Positions 25,992 to 33,904 are shown, counted from the stretch's first letter. The stretch: DNA of 57,533 nucleotides from JANNRR01 sp031401675 (GCA_031401675.1 JANNRR010000156.1:1-57533), one strand, 5' to 3'. The notes: generated by a model not told the origin, from the sequence alone. A program made the numbers and translations.

Positions 25992-26005
25992 TTGATTGAA
26001 ATCAA
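25992..26005. promoter_or_regulatory. Perfect FNR/CRP-type box in repeat copy A
   Basis: TTGAT-TGAA-ATCAA, inside the larger palindrome CGATTTGATT-GA-AATCAAATCG. It matches the consensus of FNR-family regulators such as Rhodobacter FnrL. No convincing -10 is correctly spaced on either side, so regulation of a neighbour is not established. The same box is present in copy B. Confidence 0.5.
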
Positions 26006-26189
26006 ATCGGGCAAGAAGAACAGAAGGGTGGCAGCCTGGAACAATTCCGGGCACGCAACCAACAGCTGTTTCAATCACGCAGGCGGGGAACGACAATCCT
26101 TTCCATGTTTCAACCAAAAGTCGTAATGCACCAAAGGCGGGCTGGAAATAGTAAACGTGGCATGAATCGCACCAGGAGGTTACTGCGAT

Positions 26190-26273
26190 ATGAAACACTT
26201 ACGCGGATTAATACGTGTGTTACGCCAACCCCTGTGCAGCGGGACGATTGTCATCAGGTCCGGGCACTGGTAG
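26190..26273 (+). CDS. Candidate leader peptide 1 upstream of the ABC-F gene
   Basis: 27 aa: MKHLRGLIRVLRQPLCSGTI then VIRSGHW. A perfect AGGAGG precedes the ATG by 10 nt. The first 11 codons include three TTA, one ATA and one CGT, codons avoided in this GC-rich genome. Together with its position upstream of an ABC-F gene this suggests a regulatory leader, but no family is recognised. Confidence 0.45.
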   Translation: MKHLRGLIRVLRQPLCSGTIVIRSGHW

Positions 26274-26310
26274 GCTCGGGCAGCGCTGTCCGCTGTTTCA
26301 GGAGGGGTCC

Positions 26311-26382
26311 ATGACCCTGCAGTCCCGACGGGAACGTAACCCCGGCCCTGTCTGTGCCCTGCAACCGAGTTTGCAGGGCTGA
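26311..26382 (+). CDS. Candidate leader peptide 2 upstream of the ABC-F gene
   Basis: 23 aa: MTLQSRRERNPGPVCALQPS then LQG. AGGAGGGG lies 3-4 nt before the ATG at 26311, a very strong site for such a short ORF. Its last codons lie inside the hairpin at 26356-26379, so ribosomes translating it would disrupt that hairpin. It ends 109 nt before the ABC-F start. Confidence 0.45.
   Translation: MTLQSRRERNPGPVCALQPSLQG
26356..26379 (+). promoter_or_regulatory. Hairpin overlapping leader ORF 2, possible attenuator
   Basis: GCCCTGCAA (26356-26364) and TTGCAGGGC (26371-26379) pair perfectly around a 6-nt loop. No T-run follows, so it is not a simple terminator. Its overlap with the end of the small ORF suggests translation-dependent folding upstream of the ABC-F gene. 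Confidence 0.45.
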
Positions 26383-26491
26383 CCCGGACGCATCGCCAGT
26401 CTGAGCTATATTCTGTCTGCGCCTGATCCGGTCCGCCCGATCCTGGCTGCCATCAATCTGGCCGCCGCTTCCCCCCAGATCGAGGCTGACC

Positions 26492-28033
26492 ATGACCCAT
26501 CTCCATCTCAAGGACCTGAGCGTGACGCTTGGGGTGCCGCTGTTCAGCGGGCTTGACCTGAGCATCGGCCCCGGCGACCGGATCGGTCTGGTTGCGGCGA
26601 ACGGGCGGGGGAAATCGACGCTGCTGCGCTGTCTGGCCGGGTCGCATGATGCGACCAGCGGCGAGGTGACGCGGGCGCGGGGTCTGCGCGCCGGACATGT
26701 GGAACAGGAGGTGCCGCCGGATCTGCTGGCGTTGCCGCTCCATGACGCGGTGTTGCGGGCGCTGCCGCCCGATCTGGTTGAAACCGACCGGTGGCGGGTG
26801 GATGTGGTGCTGGACGAACTGGCGGTACCGGTCGAGCTGTGGCCGCGCCCGCTGGCGGAGTTGAGCGGCGGCTGGCAGCGGGTCGGCCTGCTGGCCCGGG
26901 CCTGGGTCGGCGAACCTGATCTGTTGCTGCTGGACGAGCCGACCAACCATCTTGATCTGACCCGGATCGGGGTGTTGCAGGACTGGCTGGCCACCGCCGC
27001 CCGCACGGTGTCGGTGGTGGTGGCCAGTCATGACCGGGCGTTTCTGGACGCGGTGACCAACCGGACGCTGTTCCTGCGCGAAACCCGGTCGCAGGTATTC
27101 GCGCTGCCGTTTACCCGGGCCCGCGATGCGCTGGCGGTGGCGGATGCTGCGGCGGAACGGCGGTTCGACAATGACATGAAGCAGGCGCAGCAATTGCGGC
27201 GACAGGCGGCCAAGCTGAAGAACATCGGCATCAACTCCGGCTCTGACCTGCTGGTGGTCAAGACCAAGCAGCTGAAGGAGCGGGCCGACCGGCTGGAGGA
27301 GGCGGCGCGGCCGGCGTTTCAGGACAGGTCTGCCGGGGCGATCCGGCTGGGAAATTCCGGCATCCATGCCAGGGCGCTGGTACTCTTGGACGACCTGCAG
27401 GTGGCCGCACCCGACGGGCGGCCGTTGTTCCGCACCGGCCGCATCTGGATCAACCGGGGCGACCGGATCGTCGTGCTGGGCCGCAACGGCAGCGGCAAGA
27501 CGCAACTGGTGCGGCTGATCCAGCGGGCGTTGGCGGGGCAGGAGCCGCTGGTCAGGGTGGCGCCGAGCGTTGTGCCGGGGATTTCGGATCAGGGGCTGAC
27601 GCAGCTGGACCGGTTTGCCAGCCCGGTTACGGCCATCACCCAGCCGTTCGACGTCGGCGATCAGCGGGCGCGTTCGTTGCTGGCCGGGGCGGGGATCGGG
27701 ATCGATCTGCAGGGTGCCAGGATGGCGGCGCTGTCGGGTGGGCAGAAGTCGCGGCTGGCGATGCTGGTGCTGCGGTTGAGCAGCCCGAACTTCTACCTGC
27801 TGGACGAGCCGACCAACCATCTGGACATCGAGGGGCAGGAGGCGCTGGAGGAGGAGCTGTGCGCCCACGATGCCAGCTGTCTGCTGGTGTCGCATGACCG
27901 CGCCTTTGTGCGGGCGGTCGGCAGCCGGTACTGGCAGATTGCCGGGCGCAAGCTGATCGAGGTCGAGGGGCCGGAGGCGTTCTTTGCCGAGGCGCTGGCG
28001 GGCAAGGGTGGCGGGGCGGAGAGGCGCGGATGA
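26492..28033 (+). CDS. ABC-F family ATPase (two ABC domains, no membrane domain)
   Basis: 513 aa. First ABC domain: GLVAANGRGKST Walker A near residue 38, LSGGWQRVGL signature, LLLLDEPTNHLDL Walker B. A charged linker at about 212-275 (RRQAAKLKNIG..., VVKTKQLKERADRLEE) is the ABC-F interdomain arm. Second domain: GRNGSGKTQ, LSGGQKSRLAM, LLDEPTNHLDIEG. ABC-F proteins bind the ribosomal E site and act in translation or resistance to ribosome-targeting antibiotics; this one is shorter than Uup or EttA, so which role is unclear. Preceded by two small ORFs and a hairpin that could attenuate it. Confidence 0.92.
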   Translation: MTHLHLKDLSVTLGVPLFSGLDLSIGPGDRIGLVAANGRGKSTLLRCLAGSHDATSGEVTRARGLRAGHVEQEVPPDLLALPLHDAVLRALPPDLVETDRWRVDVVLDELAVPVELWPRPLAELSGGWQRVGLLARAWVGEPDLLLLDEPTNHLDLTRIGVLQDWLATAARTVSVVVASHDRAFLDAVTNRTLFLRETRSQVFALPFTRARDALAVADAAAERRFDNDMKQAQQLRRQAAKLKNIGINSGSDLLVVKTKQLKERADRLEEAARPAFQDRSAGAIRLGNSGIHARALVLLDDLQVAAPDGRPLFRTGRIWINRGDRIVVLGRNGSGKTQLVRLIQRALAGQEPLVRVAPSVVPGISDQGLTQLDRFASPVTAITQPFDVGDQRARSLLAGAGIGIDLQGARMAALSGGQKSRLAMLVLRLSSPNFYLLDEPTNHLDIEGQEALEEELCAHDASCLLVSHDRAFVRAVGSRYWQIAGRKLIEVEGPEAFFAEALAGKGGGAERRG

Positions 28034-28230
28034 GGTTGGGGCGGACGGTTTTCCCGGTGGGACGTTGTGGACGGCTGCGAGACAGTGTTGTTCCAGCAAT
28101 TCCGCCACTTACCGCTTAGCTTTGCCGTCTGAATCGTGCTAGGCAGTGGCGGATTAGGCTGGATTATGCCAATTTGGATTGTCGGGCGCCGGTTCGCAGC
28201 GGGGCGCACAGGGACGAAAGGTGATTGCGG

Positions 28231-29004
28231 ATGAAATGCGTGATTCTGGCCGGTGGTCTGGGGACGAGGCTGAGCGAAGAGACGGTGCGTATTCCCAAGC
28301 CGATGGTCGAGATCGGCGGGCGGCCGATCCTGTGGCACATCATGAAGATATATTCGGCACACGGGATCAATGATTTCATCATCTGCCTTGGCTACCGCGC
28401 CTATGTGATCAAGGAATATTTCGCCAACTACTACCTGCACAATTCCGATGTCAGCTTTGATCTGGCCTCTGGCCAGATGACGGTGCACCGCAACCAGTCC
28501 GAGCCGTGGCAGGTGACGCTGGTCGATACCGGGCTGGAGTCGATGACCGGCGGCCGTCTGGCGCGGGTGATGCCGTATCTGCAGGACGAGGATGCGTTCT
28601 GCATGACCTATGGCGACGGGGTCGGCGATGTGGATATCGCTTCGCTGGTGGCGTTTCACCGAAAGCATGGCAAGCTGGCGACCGTCACCGCCGTGCCGCC
28701 GCCGCGCCGGTTCGGGCAGTTGCGGCTGGAGGGCAGCAAGGTCGCCGATTTTTCGGAAAAGCCGATCGGCGATGGCGGGGTGATCAACGGTGGCTTCTTC
28801 GTGCTGTCACCCAAGGTGGCGACCTATCTGGAAGGTGACGCGACCATCTGGGAACAGGCACCCCTGACCGGGCTGGCGCGCGACGGCGAACTGGCGGCGT
28901 GGGAGCATCGCGGGTTCTGGCAGCCGATGGATACCATCCGCGAAAAGCAGGAACTGGAAGAACACTGGGCCAGCGGCAGGGCTCCCTGGAAGATCTGGGC
29001 GTGA
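28231..29004 (+). CDS. rfbF: Glucose-1-phosphate cytidylyltransferase
   Basis: 257 aa from the ATG at 28231; AAAGG lies about 9 nt upstream. Nucleotidyltransferase fold: MKCVILAGGLGTRLSEET at the N-terminus and IPKPMVEIGGRPILWHIM, both diagnostic of RfbF, with YGDGVGDVD holding the metal-binding Asp. It makes CDP-glucose from CTP and glucose 1-phosphate. Its stop overlaps the rfbG start (GTGA at 29001-29004), beginning a run of tightly coupled genes to 32609. Confidence 0.95.
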   Translation: MKCVILAGGLGTRLSEETVRIPKPMVEIGGRPILWHIMKIYSAHGINDFIICLGYRAYVIKEYFANYYLHNSDVSFDLASGQMTVHRNQSEPWQVTLVDTGLESMTGGRLARVMPYLQDEDAFCMTYGDGVGDVDIASLVAFHRKHGKLATVTAVPPPRRFGQLRLEGSKVADFSEKPIGDGGVINGGFFVLSPKVATYLEGDATIWEQAPLTGLARDGELAAWEHRGFWQPMDTIREKQELEEHWASGRAPWKIWA

Positions 29005-30086
29005 ACGCCGGGTTCTGGCGGGGCCGGTCGGTGCTGGTGACCGGCCATACCGGCTTCAAGGGGGCGTGGCTGGTCTGCTGGTTGCAGGCGATGGGTGCCA
29101 GGGTCACCGGGTATTCGTTGGCACCCGAGGGTGTGCCGAATCTGTGGACTTTGCTGGGGCAGGGCGCGGGCGCGGTACGGTCGGAGATTGCCGATATCAA
29201 CGACCGGGCCGCGCTGGAGCGGGTGCTGGCCGAGGCAGAGCCCGAGGTGGTGATGCATCTGGCGGCGCAGGCGCTGGTGCGGCGGTCGTACCGCGCGCCG
29301 GTTGAAACCTTTGCCACCAACGTCATGGGGGTGGTCACCCTGTTGGACGCGGTGCGGGCCTGCGCTTCGGTACGGGCGGTGGTGGTTGCCACGTCCGACA
29401 AGGCCTATGACAATGTCGAGCAGATCTGGGGCTACCGCGAAAGCGATGCGATGGGCGGGCGCGATCCCTATTCCGCCTCCAAGGGCGCGGCCGAGATTGC
29501 CGCCGCCTCGATGTCGCGCAGTTTCTTTGCGCCGTTTGTCTCGGGTCATCCGGCCCGGGTGGCAACGGCGCGGGCGGGCAATGTGATCGGTGGCGGCGAC
29601 TGGTCCGAGGACCGGCTGGTGCCGGACATCGTGCGCGGCTGTCTGGGTGCCACCGGTTCGGTCACTTTGCGGGCCCCGCGTTCGGTGCGGCCCTGGCAGC
29701 ATGTGCTGGAACCGCTGCGCGGCTATCTGATGCTGGCCGAACGGCTGGCATCGGGCGACGATGCGGCCGCGTCGGGTTGGAATTTCGGGCCGGACCGGGT
29801 GGACGAACGGGCGGTGATCGAGGTGGCCGAGGCAGTGGTGGCGGGGCTGGGCAAGGGCCGGATCGTGATTGACGAAGCCGGGGCCAGTCATCACGAGGCC
29901 ACCCTGTTGCGGCTGGATTGCACCAAGGCGCGAGTCGGGCTGGGCTGGGTTCCGGTGTTGCGGTTTGCCGATACGATCGAGATGACGGCGCGCTGGTATG
30001 GTGGCTGGGCGGCCGGGCAATCCCCGGCGCAGCTTTGCCGCGACCAGATCGCTGCCTATCAGGACAAATGCGAGGAACCAACGTGA
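29001..30086 (+). CDS. rfbG: CDP-glucose 4,6-dehydratase
   Basis: 361 aa from a GTG at 29001 that overlaps the rfbF stop. Extended SDR: NAD-binding VLVTGHTGFKGAWL (residues 11-24), VVVATSDKAYDN, catalytic YSASKGAAE with Tyr and Lys, and GNVIGGGDWSEDRLVPD, which is characteristic of RfbG. It converts CDP-glucose to CDP-4-keto-6-deoxyglucose, the branch point for 3,6-dideoxy and branched deoxysugars. No RfbH-type 3-dehydratase follows; a methyltransferase does. Coupled to it by GTGA at 30083-30086. Confidence 0.95.
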   Translation: MNAGFWRGRSVLVTGHTGFKGAWLVCWLQAMGARVTGYSLAPEGVPNLWTLLGQGAGAVRSEIADINDRAALERVLAEAEPEVVMHLAAQALVRRSYRAPVETFATNVMGVVTLLDAVRACASVRAVVVATSDKAYDNVEQIWGYRESDAMGGRDPYSASKGAAEIAAASMSRSFFAPFVSGHPARVATARAGNVIGGGDWSEDRLVPDIVRGCLGATGSVTLRAPRSVRPWQHVLEPLRGYLMLAERLASGDDAAASGWNFGPDRVDERAVIEVAEAVVAGLGKGRIVIDEAGASHHEATLLRLDCTKARVGLGWVPVLRFADTIEMTARWYGGWAAGQSPAQLCRDQIAAYQDKCEEPT

Positions 30087-31321
30087 GTGACCAACCGAAG
30101 TGCCGCAGTTGCGGTGCGGCCCTGACCCTGACGCTGGTCGATCTGGGGCTGTCGCCGCTGGCCAATTCCTATGTGCCGTTGTCGAGGGCCGGGACCATTG
30201 ATCCGCGTTATCCGCTGCATGCGCGGGTCTGCGAGGCCTGCTGGCTGGTGCAGGTCGAGGATGCGGTGCCGGCGGATCAGATCTTCGACAGTGAATACGC
30301 CTATTTCTCTTCGTTTTCCGACAGCTGGCTGGCGCATTGCCGGGCCTATGCCGCCAGGATGGTGGCGGAGTTGACGCTTGGCCCGGACAATCTGGTGGTC
30401 GAGATCGCGTCGAATGACGGCTATCTGTTGCAATATTTTGCCCAAGCGGGCGTGCCGGTGCTGGGGATCGAGCCGTCCGGCAACACTGCCGCCGAGGCCG
30501 AGAAAAAGGGCGTGCCGACGCTGGTGGAATTTTTCACCGAAGCGCTGGCCGTGCGGCTGGCGGCCGAAGGGCGTCGCCCCGATCTGATCTGTTCGGCGAA
30601 CGTGCTGGCGCATGTGCCCGACATCAATGATTTCGTGCGCGGGGTGGCGGCGTTGTTGCGCGGCGAGGCGGTCTATACCGTCGAGTTTCCGCATGTGCTG
30701 AACATGATCAAACTGGTGCAGTTCGACACGATCTATCACGAGCATTACTCCTATCTGTCATTGCTGGCGGTGGAGCGGATCTTTGCCGCCGCCGGGTTGC
30801 GGGTGTTCGAGGTCGAGGAACTGCCGACGCACGGCGGGTCGTTGCGGGTCTATGCCTGTCTGCAGGGCGCGGCGCGGGCGGTGCGTCCCGGTTTGGCCAA
30901 GGTGCGGGCGGACGAGGCGGCGGCAAAGCTGGACCGGGCGGCGGGCTATCAGGGCTTTACCGCCCGGGTCGAGGCTTTGCGGGACGGGTTGATGGCGTTC
31001 CTGCAGACGGCGAAGCGGGAGGGGAAGTCGGTGGCGGCCTACGGGGCTGCGGCCAAGGGCAACACCTTCCTGAACTATTGCGGCATCGGTACCGATCTGA
31101 TTTCGTTCTGTGTCGACCGCAATCCCGCCAAGCAGGACACGCTGCTGCCCGGCAGCCATATCCCGGTGCTTGCGGTCGAGACGCTGCGGGCGAACCGGCC
31201 GGACTATGTGCTGATCCTGCCGTGGAACATCGCGGGTGAGGTACGGGCGCAGATGGCCGATCTGCACGCGGCCGGAACCCGGTTCGTGATCGCGGTGCCC
31301 GGCATCCGCATTCTGGAATGA
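30083..31321 (+). CDS. SAM-dependent sugar C-methyltransferase
   Basis: 412 aa from GTG at 30083 (SDQPKCRSCG), with GAGG 7 nt upstream. N-terminal zinc-type motif CRSCGAALTLTLVDLGLSPLANSY and CEAC, then an SAM-binding Rossmann domain (LVVEIASNDGYLLQYF, GIEPSGNTA), then a C-terminal domain (SVAAYGAAAKGNTFLNY). This three-part architecture is that of the TylC3-type NDP-hexose C-3 methyltransferases. With RfbF and RfbG it would add a methyl branch to CDP-4-keto-6-deoxyglucose. Stop and next start overlap as ATGA (31318-31321). Confidence 0.9.
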   Translation: MSDQPKCRSCGAALTLTLVDLGLSPLANSYVPLSRAGTIDPRYPLHARVCEACWLVQVEDAVPADQIFDSEYAYFSSFSDSWLAHCRAYAARMVAELTLGPDNLVVEIASNDGYLLQYFAQAGVPVLGIEPSGNTAAEAEKKGVPTLVEFFTEALAVRLAAEGRRPDLICSANVLAHVPDINDFVRGVAALLRGEAVYTVEFPHVLNMIKLVQFDTIYHEHYSYLSLLAVERIFAAAGLRVFEVEELPTHGGSLRVYACLQGAARAVRPGLAKVRADEAAAKLDRAAGYQGFTARVEALRDGLMAFLQTAKREGKSVAAYGAAAKGNTFLNYCGIGTDLISFCVDRNPAKQDTLLPGSHIPVLAVETLRANRPDYVLILPWNIAGEVRAQMADLHAAGTRFVIAVPGIRILE

Positions 31322-32199
31322 CGGTTGGCCGTGTCCTTGTCACCGGGGCGACCGGGCTGATCGGGCGGCAGGTCGTGGCACCGTTGCGGGCGGCGGGGTA
31401 TGAGGTCGTGGCGCTGTCGCGGTCGGGGCAGGGCGGGATCGCCTGCGACCTGTTGGACTGGCAGGCGCTGGACCGGGTGGTGGCGGAAGTCCGCGCCGAT
31501 CATCTGCTGCATCTGGCCTGGCATGACGGCGAAGGCCGCTGGACCTCGCCGCTCAACCTTGACTGGGTGGCGGCGACGCTGCGGCTGCTGCGGGCATTCG
31601 CGACGGCGGGCGGGCGGCGGGCGGTGCTGGTCGGAAGCTGCGCGGAATATGACTGGGCGGAGCCGGTGCTTTCGGAATCCTCGGCCCTGAAGCCTGCGAC
31701 CCTGTATGGCAGCGCCAAGGCGGCAACCGGGATGGTGGCGCTGGCCGGGGCCGGAGCGATGGGTCTGTCGCTGGCCTGGGCGCGGGTGTTTTTCTGTTAC
31801 GGGCCGGGGGAGCCGAAGGGGCGTCTGCTCGGCGATCTGATCAGCGGTCTGTCGCAGGGGCTGCGGGTGCCCTGTACCGATGGCTTGCAGGAACGGGACT
31901 TCCTGCACACCGCCGATGTCGGCGCGGCGCTGGCGGCGGTGCTGGCCAGTGAGGTTCAGGGGGCGGTGAACATCGGGTCGGGGGTGGCGACGCCGGTGCG
32001 GCAGCTGATCCTGACGGTGGCGGCGCGGATGGGGCGGCCAGAACTGGTCGAGCTTGGCGCGCGGCCACGCCCGGCCGACGATCCGGCGCGGATCGTCGCG
32101 GATATCGCCCGGCTGCGGGGTGAGGTCGGGTTCCGGCCCCGGCATGACATTGCCAGCGGCGTCGATGCTGTTCTTGCCGGGCTGAAAGGGGCCGCGTGA
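31318..32199 (+). CDS. NAD-dependent epimerase/reductase (NDP-sugar 4-ketoreductase-like)
   Basis: 293 aa extended SDR. NAD(P)-binding VLVTGATGLIGRQV at residues 6-19; catalytic Tyr/Lys in LYGSAKAAT; LQERDFLHTADVGAAL is typical of sugar-nucleotide SDRs. In this cassette it most likely reduces the C4 ketone of the methylated sugar, giving a finished CDP-3-C-methyl-6-deoxyhexose. It could instead act as an epimerase. It overlaps the methyltransferase (ATGA) and its stop overlaps the gtrA start region. Confidence 0.88.
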   Translation: MTVGRVLVTGATGLIGRQVVAPLRAAGYEVVALSRSGQGGIACDLLDWQALDRVVAEVRADHLLHLAWHDGEGRWTSPLNLDWVAATLRLLRAFATAGGRRAVLVGSCAEYDWAEPVLSESSALKPATLYGSAKAATGMVALAGAGAMGLSLAWARVFFCYGPGEPKGRLLGDLISGLSQGLRVPCTDGLQERDFLHTADVGAALAAVLASEVQGAVNIGSGVATPVRQLILTVAARMGRPELVELGARPRPADDPARIVADIARLRGEVGFRPRHDIASGVDAVLAGLKGAA

Positions 32200-32609
32200 T
32201 GGAAAGGATGTCGGCGGATATGGCCCGGTTCCTGAAATTTCTGGCGGTGGGCGTGCTGAACACGGCGTTCGGGTATGCGGTCTATGCGGTGCTGGTGCTC
32301 GTAGGAATGACGCCGCAACCGGCGCTGGCGCTGGCGTTCGTCATCGGCGTGATCTGGAACTACGGCACCCATGCAAGGCTGGTGTTCGGCACCAGCGGCT
32401 TTGGCCGGATGCCGCACTATGTCGGCGCGTATCTGCTGATCTACGGGGTGAATGCGCTGGCGCTGGCGGCGGCGCTGCGGGCCGGGGTGTCGCCGTTGCT
32501 GGCGCAAGGTGTGCTGGCGGTGCTGATGGCCGGGCTTTCGTTCCTGCTGATCTCGCGGGCGCTGACCGGGGTCATGCCGTTGCGCGGCGGTGTGGGGCGG
32601 AAGGGGTAA
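32199..32609 (+). CDS. GtrA-family membrane protein (lipid-linked sugar flippase-like)
   Basis: 136 aa from the ATG at 32199; a GTG at 32196 is one codon upstream and either could be used (AGGGG lies 5-8 nt before). Four hydrophobic helices (about 10-30, 38-56, 72-92 and 98-120), with FLAVGVLNTAFGYAVYAVL at the start, the GtrA signature. GtrA proteins are thought to move undecaprenyl-linked sugars across the inner membrane. It completes the CDP-sugar operon and faces the GtrB-like transferase gene. Confidence 0.9.
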   Translation: MERMSADMARFLKFLAVGVLNTAFGYAVYAVLVLVGMTPQPALALAFVIGVIWNYGTHARLVFGTSGFGRMPHYVGAYLLIYGVNALALAAALRAGVSPLLAQGVLAVLMAGLSFLLISRALTGVMPLRGGVGRKG

Positions 32610-32710
32610 CGCGGTGACATCAGGTGGAGACATGGGAAGGTTGGTCCCATACTTTTCGTTTGACCGGAGTTGCGGAGATGTCGTGCGTGCCTGCATTGGC
32701 GCTCGGTACG

Positions 32711-32889
32711 ATCTTTCTGTTACTTGTCTGATTTCCCAACCACTGCACCCAGCCCGCCCCCCCCCTTGCCGTCGCCTTGCGGCTCTCGGCAACGGGCCGG
32801 TTGTCCTGCCACTGGCAGGCCAACTGATCGGCCCGGGCGCTCACCTTGAACGGCAGGTCAGGTGGCGAGGGTGGAGGCGATTCGGTCAA
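32711..32889 (-). repeat. Dispersed intergenic repeat, copy C (short form)
   Basis: On the minus strand this matches the first part of copies A and B: GAATCGCC, CGGGCCGATCAG, CCGGCCCGTTGCC, GGGCTGGGTGC, GTGGTTGGGAAATCAG, then directly ACAAGTAACAGAAAG. It lacks the hairpin and FNR-box module of A and B; the junction is at the sequence AAATC, which occurs at both ends of that module. A run of nine C on the plus strand (32757-32765) puts its ORF out of frame. It sits between the convergent gtrA and gtrB-like genes. No other feature is seen in 32610-32902. Confidence 0.78.
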
Positions 32890-32902
32890 CCTTCAAAATG
32901 CC

Positions 32903-33904
32903 CTACGCCTTGGCGCGCCGGGCCGGTTTGGCGGGTACGACCGAGGCGGCGGGGGCGCTGTCGGCGGCATCGATATTGATAAGCTCGTTCTCGATCACCA
33001 TCGGGCCGCCGCGCACCTGATTGTGGATCGAGGTGATGTATTCGCCCAACATGCCGATGAACAAGAGCTGGATGCCCGACAGAAAGAAGATCGCCACGAT
33101 CATCGTGGTGGTGCCGCGCGGGCCGACACCGATGCCGAACAGATAGGCCACGACCGACAGCAGCGAAAACAGGATGCAGAACGCCGCGATGCCGATGCCG
33201 GCAAAGGTGCAGAACCGCATCGGTGCCTTGGTAAAGGCAAAGATCGCGTTCATCGCCTGATCGACCAGCATGAACAGATTGTGCTTGGACACGCCGCGTT
33301 TGCGCGCCTTCCAGACATAGGGCACGATCACCCGCTTGAAACCGACCGAGGCGATGATGCCGCGGATGTAGGGGTAATGGTCATGATGCTGCAGCACCGC
33401 CTCCAGCACCTTACGGTCGATCAGCTGAAACTCACCGACATCGGGCGACAGTTCGAAATCCGACAGGGCGTTGACGATGCGGTAGAAAATCTTGCGCGAG
33501 GTGCGCAGGACAAAGGTTTCTTCGCGCGTTGAGCGGGCACCGGCGACCACGTCATAGCCGCTTTCCCACAGCCTGACGAAATCCGGGATCAGTTCGGGCG
33601 GGTCCTGCAGGTCGACCGGCAGCATGACCAGGATCGCATCGCCGGTGGCGTGGCGCAGGCCGTTGAAGGTCGAGCGGAACACCCCGAAATTGCGGGCGTT
33701 CACCACCACCTTTACCGCCGGGTCATCGGCCGCGATGCCGCGCAGGATCTCGACCGTGCGGTCTTCGGAACAGTTGTCGACGAACACATGTTCGTAGGCA
33801 TAGCCGGGCAGGTCGCGGGCAAAGATCGCCTTGACCGCCATGTAGCAGGCGGCGACGTTGTCTTCTTCGTTGTAGCAGGGCGAAACTACGGAAATCTTTT
33901 TCAT
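32903..33904 (-). CDS. GtrB-like polyprenyl-phosphate glycosyltransferase (GT2)
   Basis: 333 aa from the ATG at 33904 (MKKISVVSPCYNEEDNV). GT-A domain of family 2 with metal-binding LPVDLQDPPELIPD and the N-terminal VDNCSEDRT. Two C-terminal membrane helices (about 235-260 and 272-298) and a cytoplasmic tail give the GtrB/DPM1-like topology. It would transfer a sugar from a nucleotide donor onto undecaprenyl phosphate, the lipid moved by GtrA. It faces gtrA, with repeat copy C between them. Weak ribosome binding site. Confidence 0.93.
   Translation of the reverse strand: MKKISVVSPCYNEEDNVAACYMAVKAIFARDLPGYAYEHVFVDNCSEDRTVEILRGIAADDPAVKVVVNARNFGVFRSTFNGLRHATGDAILVMLPVDLQDPPELIPDFVRLWESGYDVVAGARSTREETFVLRTSRKIFYRIVNALSDFELSPDVGEFQLIDRKVLEAVLQHHDHYPYIRGIIASVGFKRVIVPYVWKARKRGVSKHNLFMLVDQAMNAIFAFTKAPMRFCTFAGIGIAAFCILFSLLSVVAYLFGIGVGPRGTTTMIVAIFFLSGIQLLFIGMLGEYITSIHNQVRGGPMVIENELINIDAADSAPAASVVPAKPARRAKA

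Larger units (their letters stand above)
25758..26140 (+). repeat. Dispersed intergenic repeat, copy A
   Basis: About 380 bp that matches copy B (50325-50702) almost throughout, and copy C (32711-32889, minus strand) over its first 175 bp. Order in A and B: ribosome-binding-like purines, a short ORF beginning GAATCGCC and including CGGGCCGATCAG and CCGGCCCGTTGCC, a perfect hairpin (here 25958-25983, GCGCCTGCC/GGCAGGCGC), a second palindrome with an FNR-type box, and a more diverged tail ending near TCGTAATGCAC. The region 25689-26491 is otherwise gene-free apart from two small ORFs. Confidence 0.85.

Noticed and set aside
25722..26198. 158-codon minus-strand ORF across repeat copy A
   Set aside because: Part of it matches the antisense of copy B, but this follows from DNA-level similarity of the repeat; no ribosome binding site and no family.
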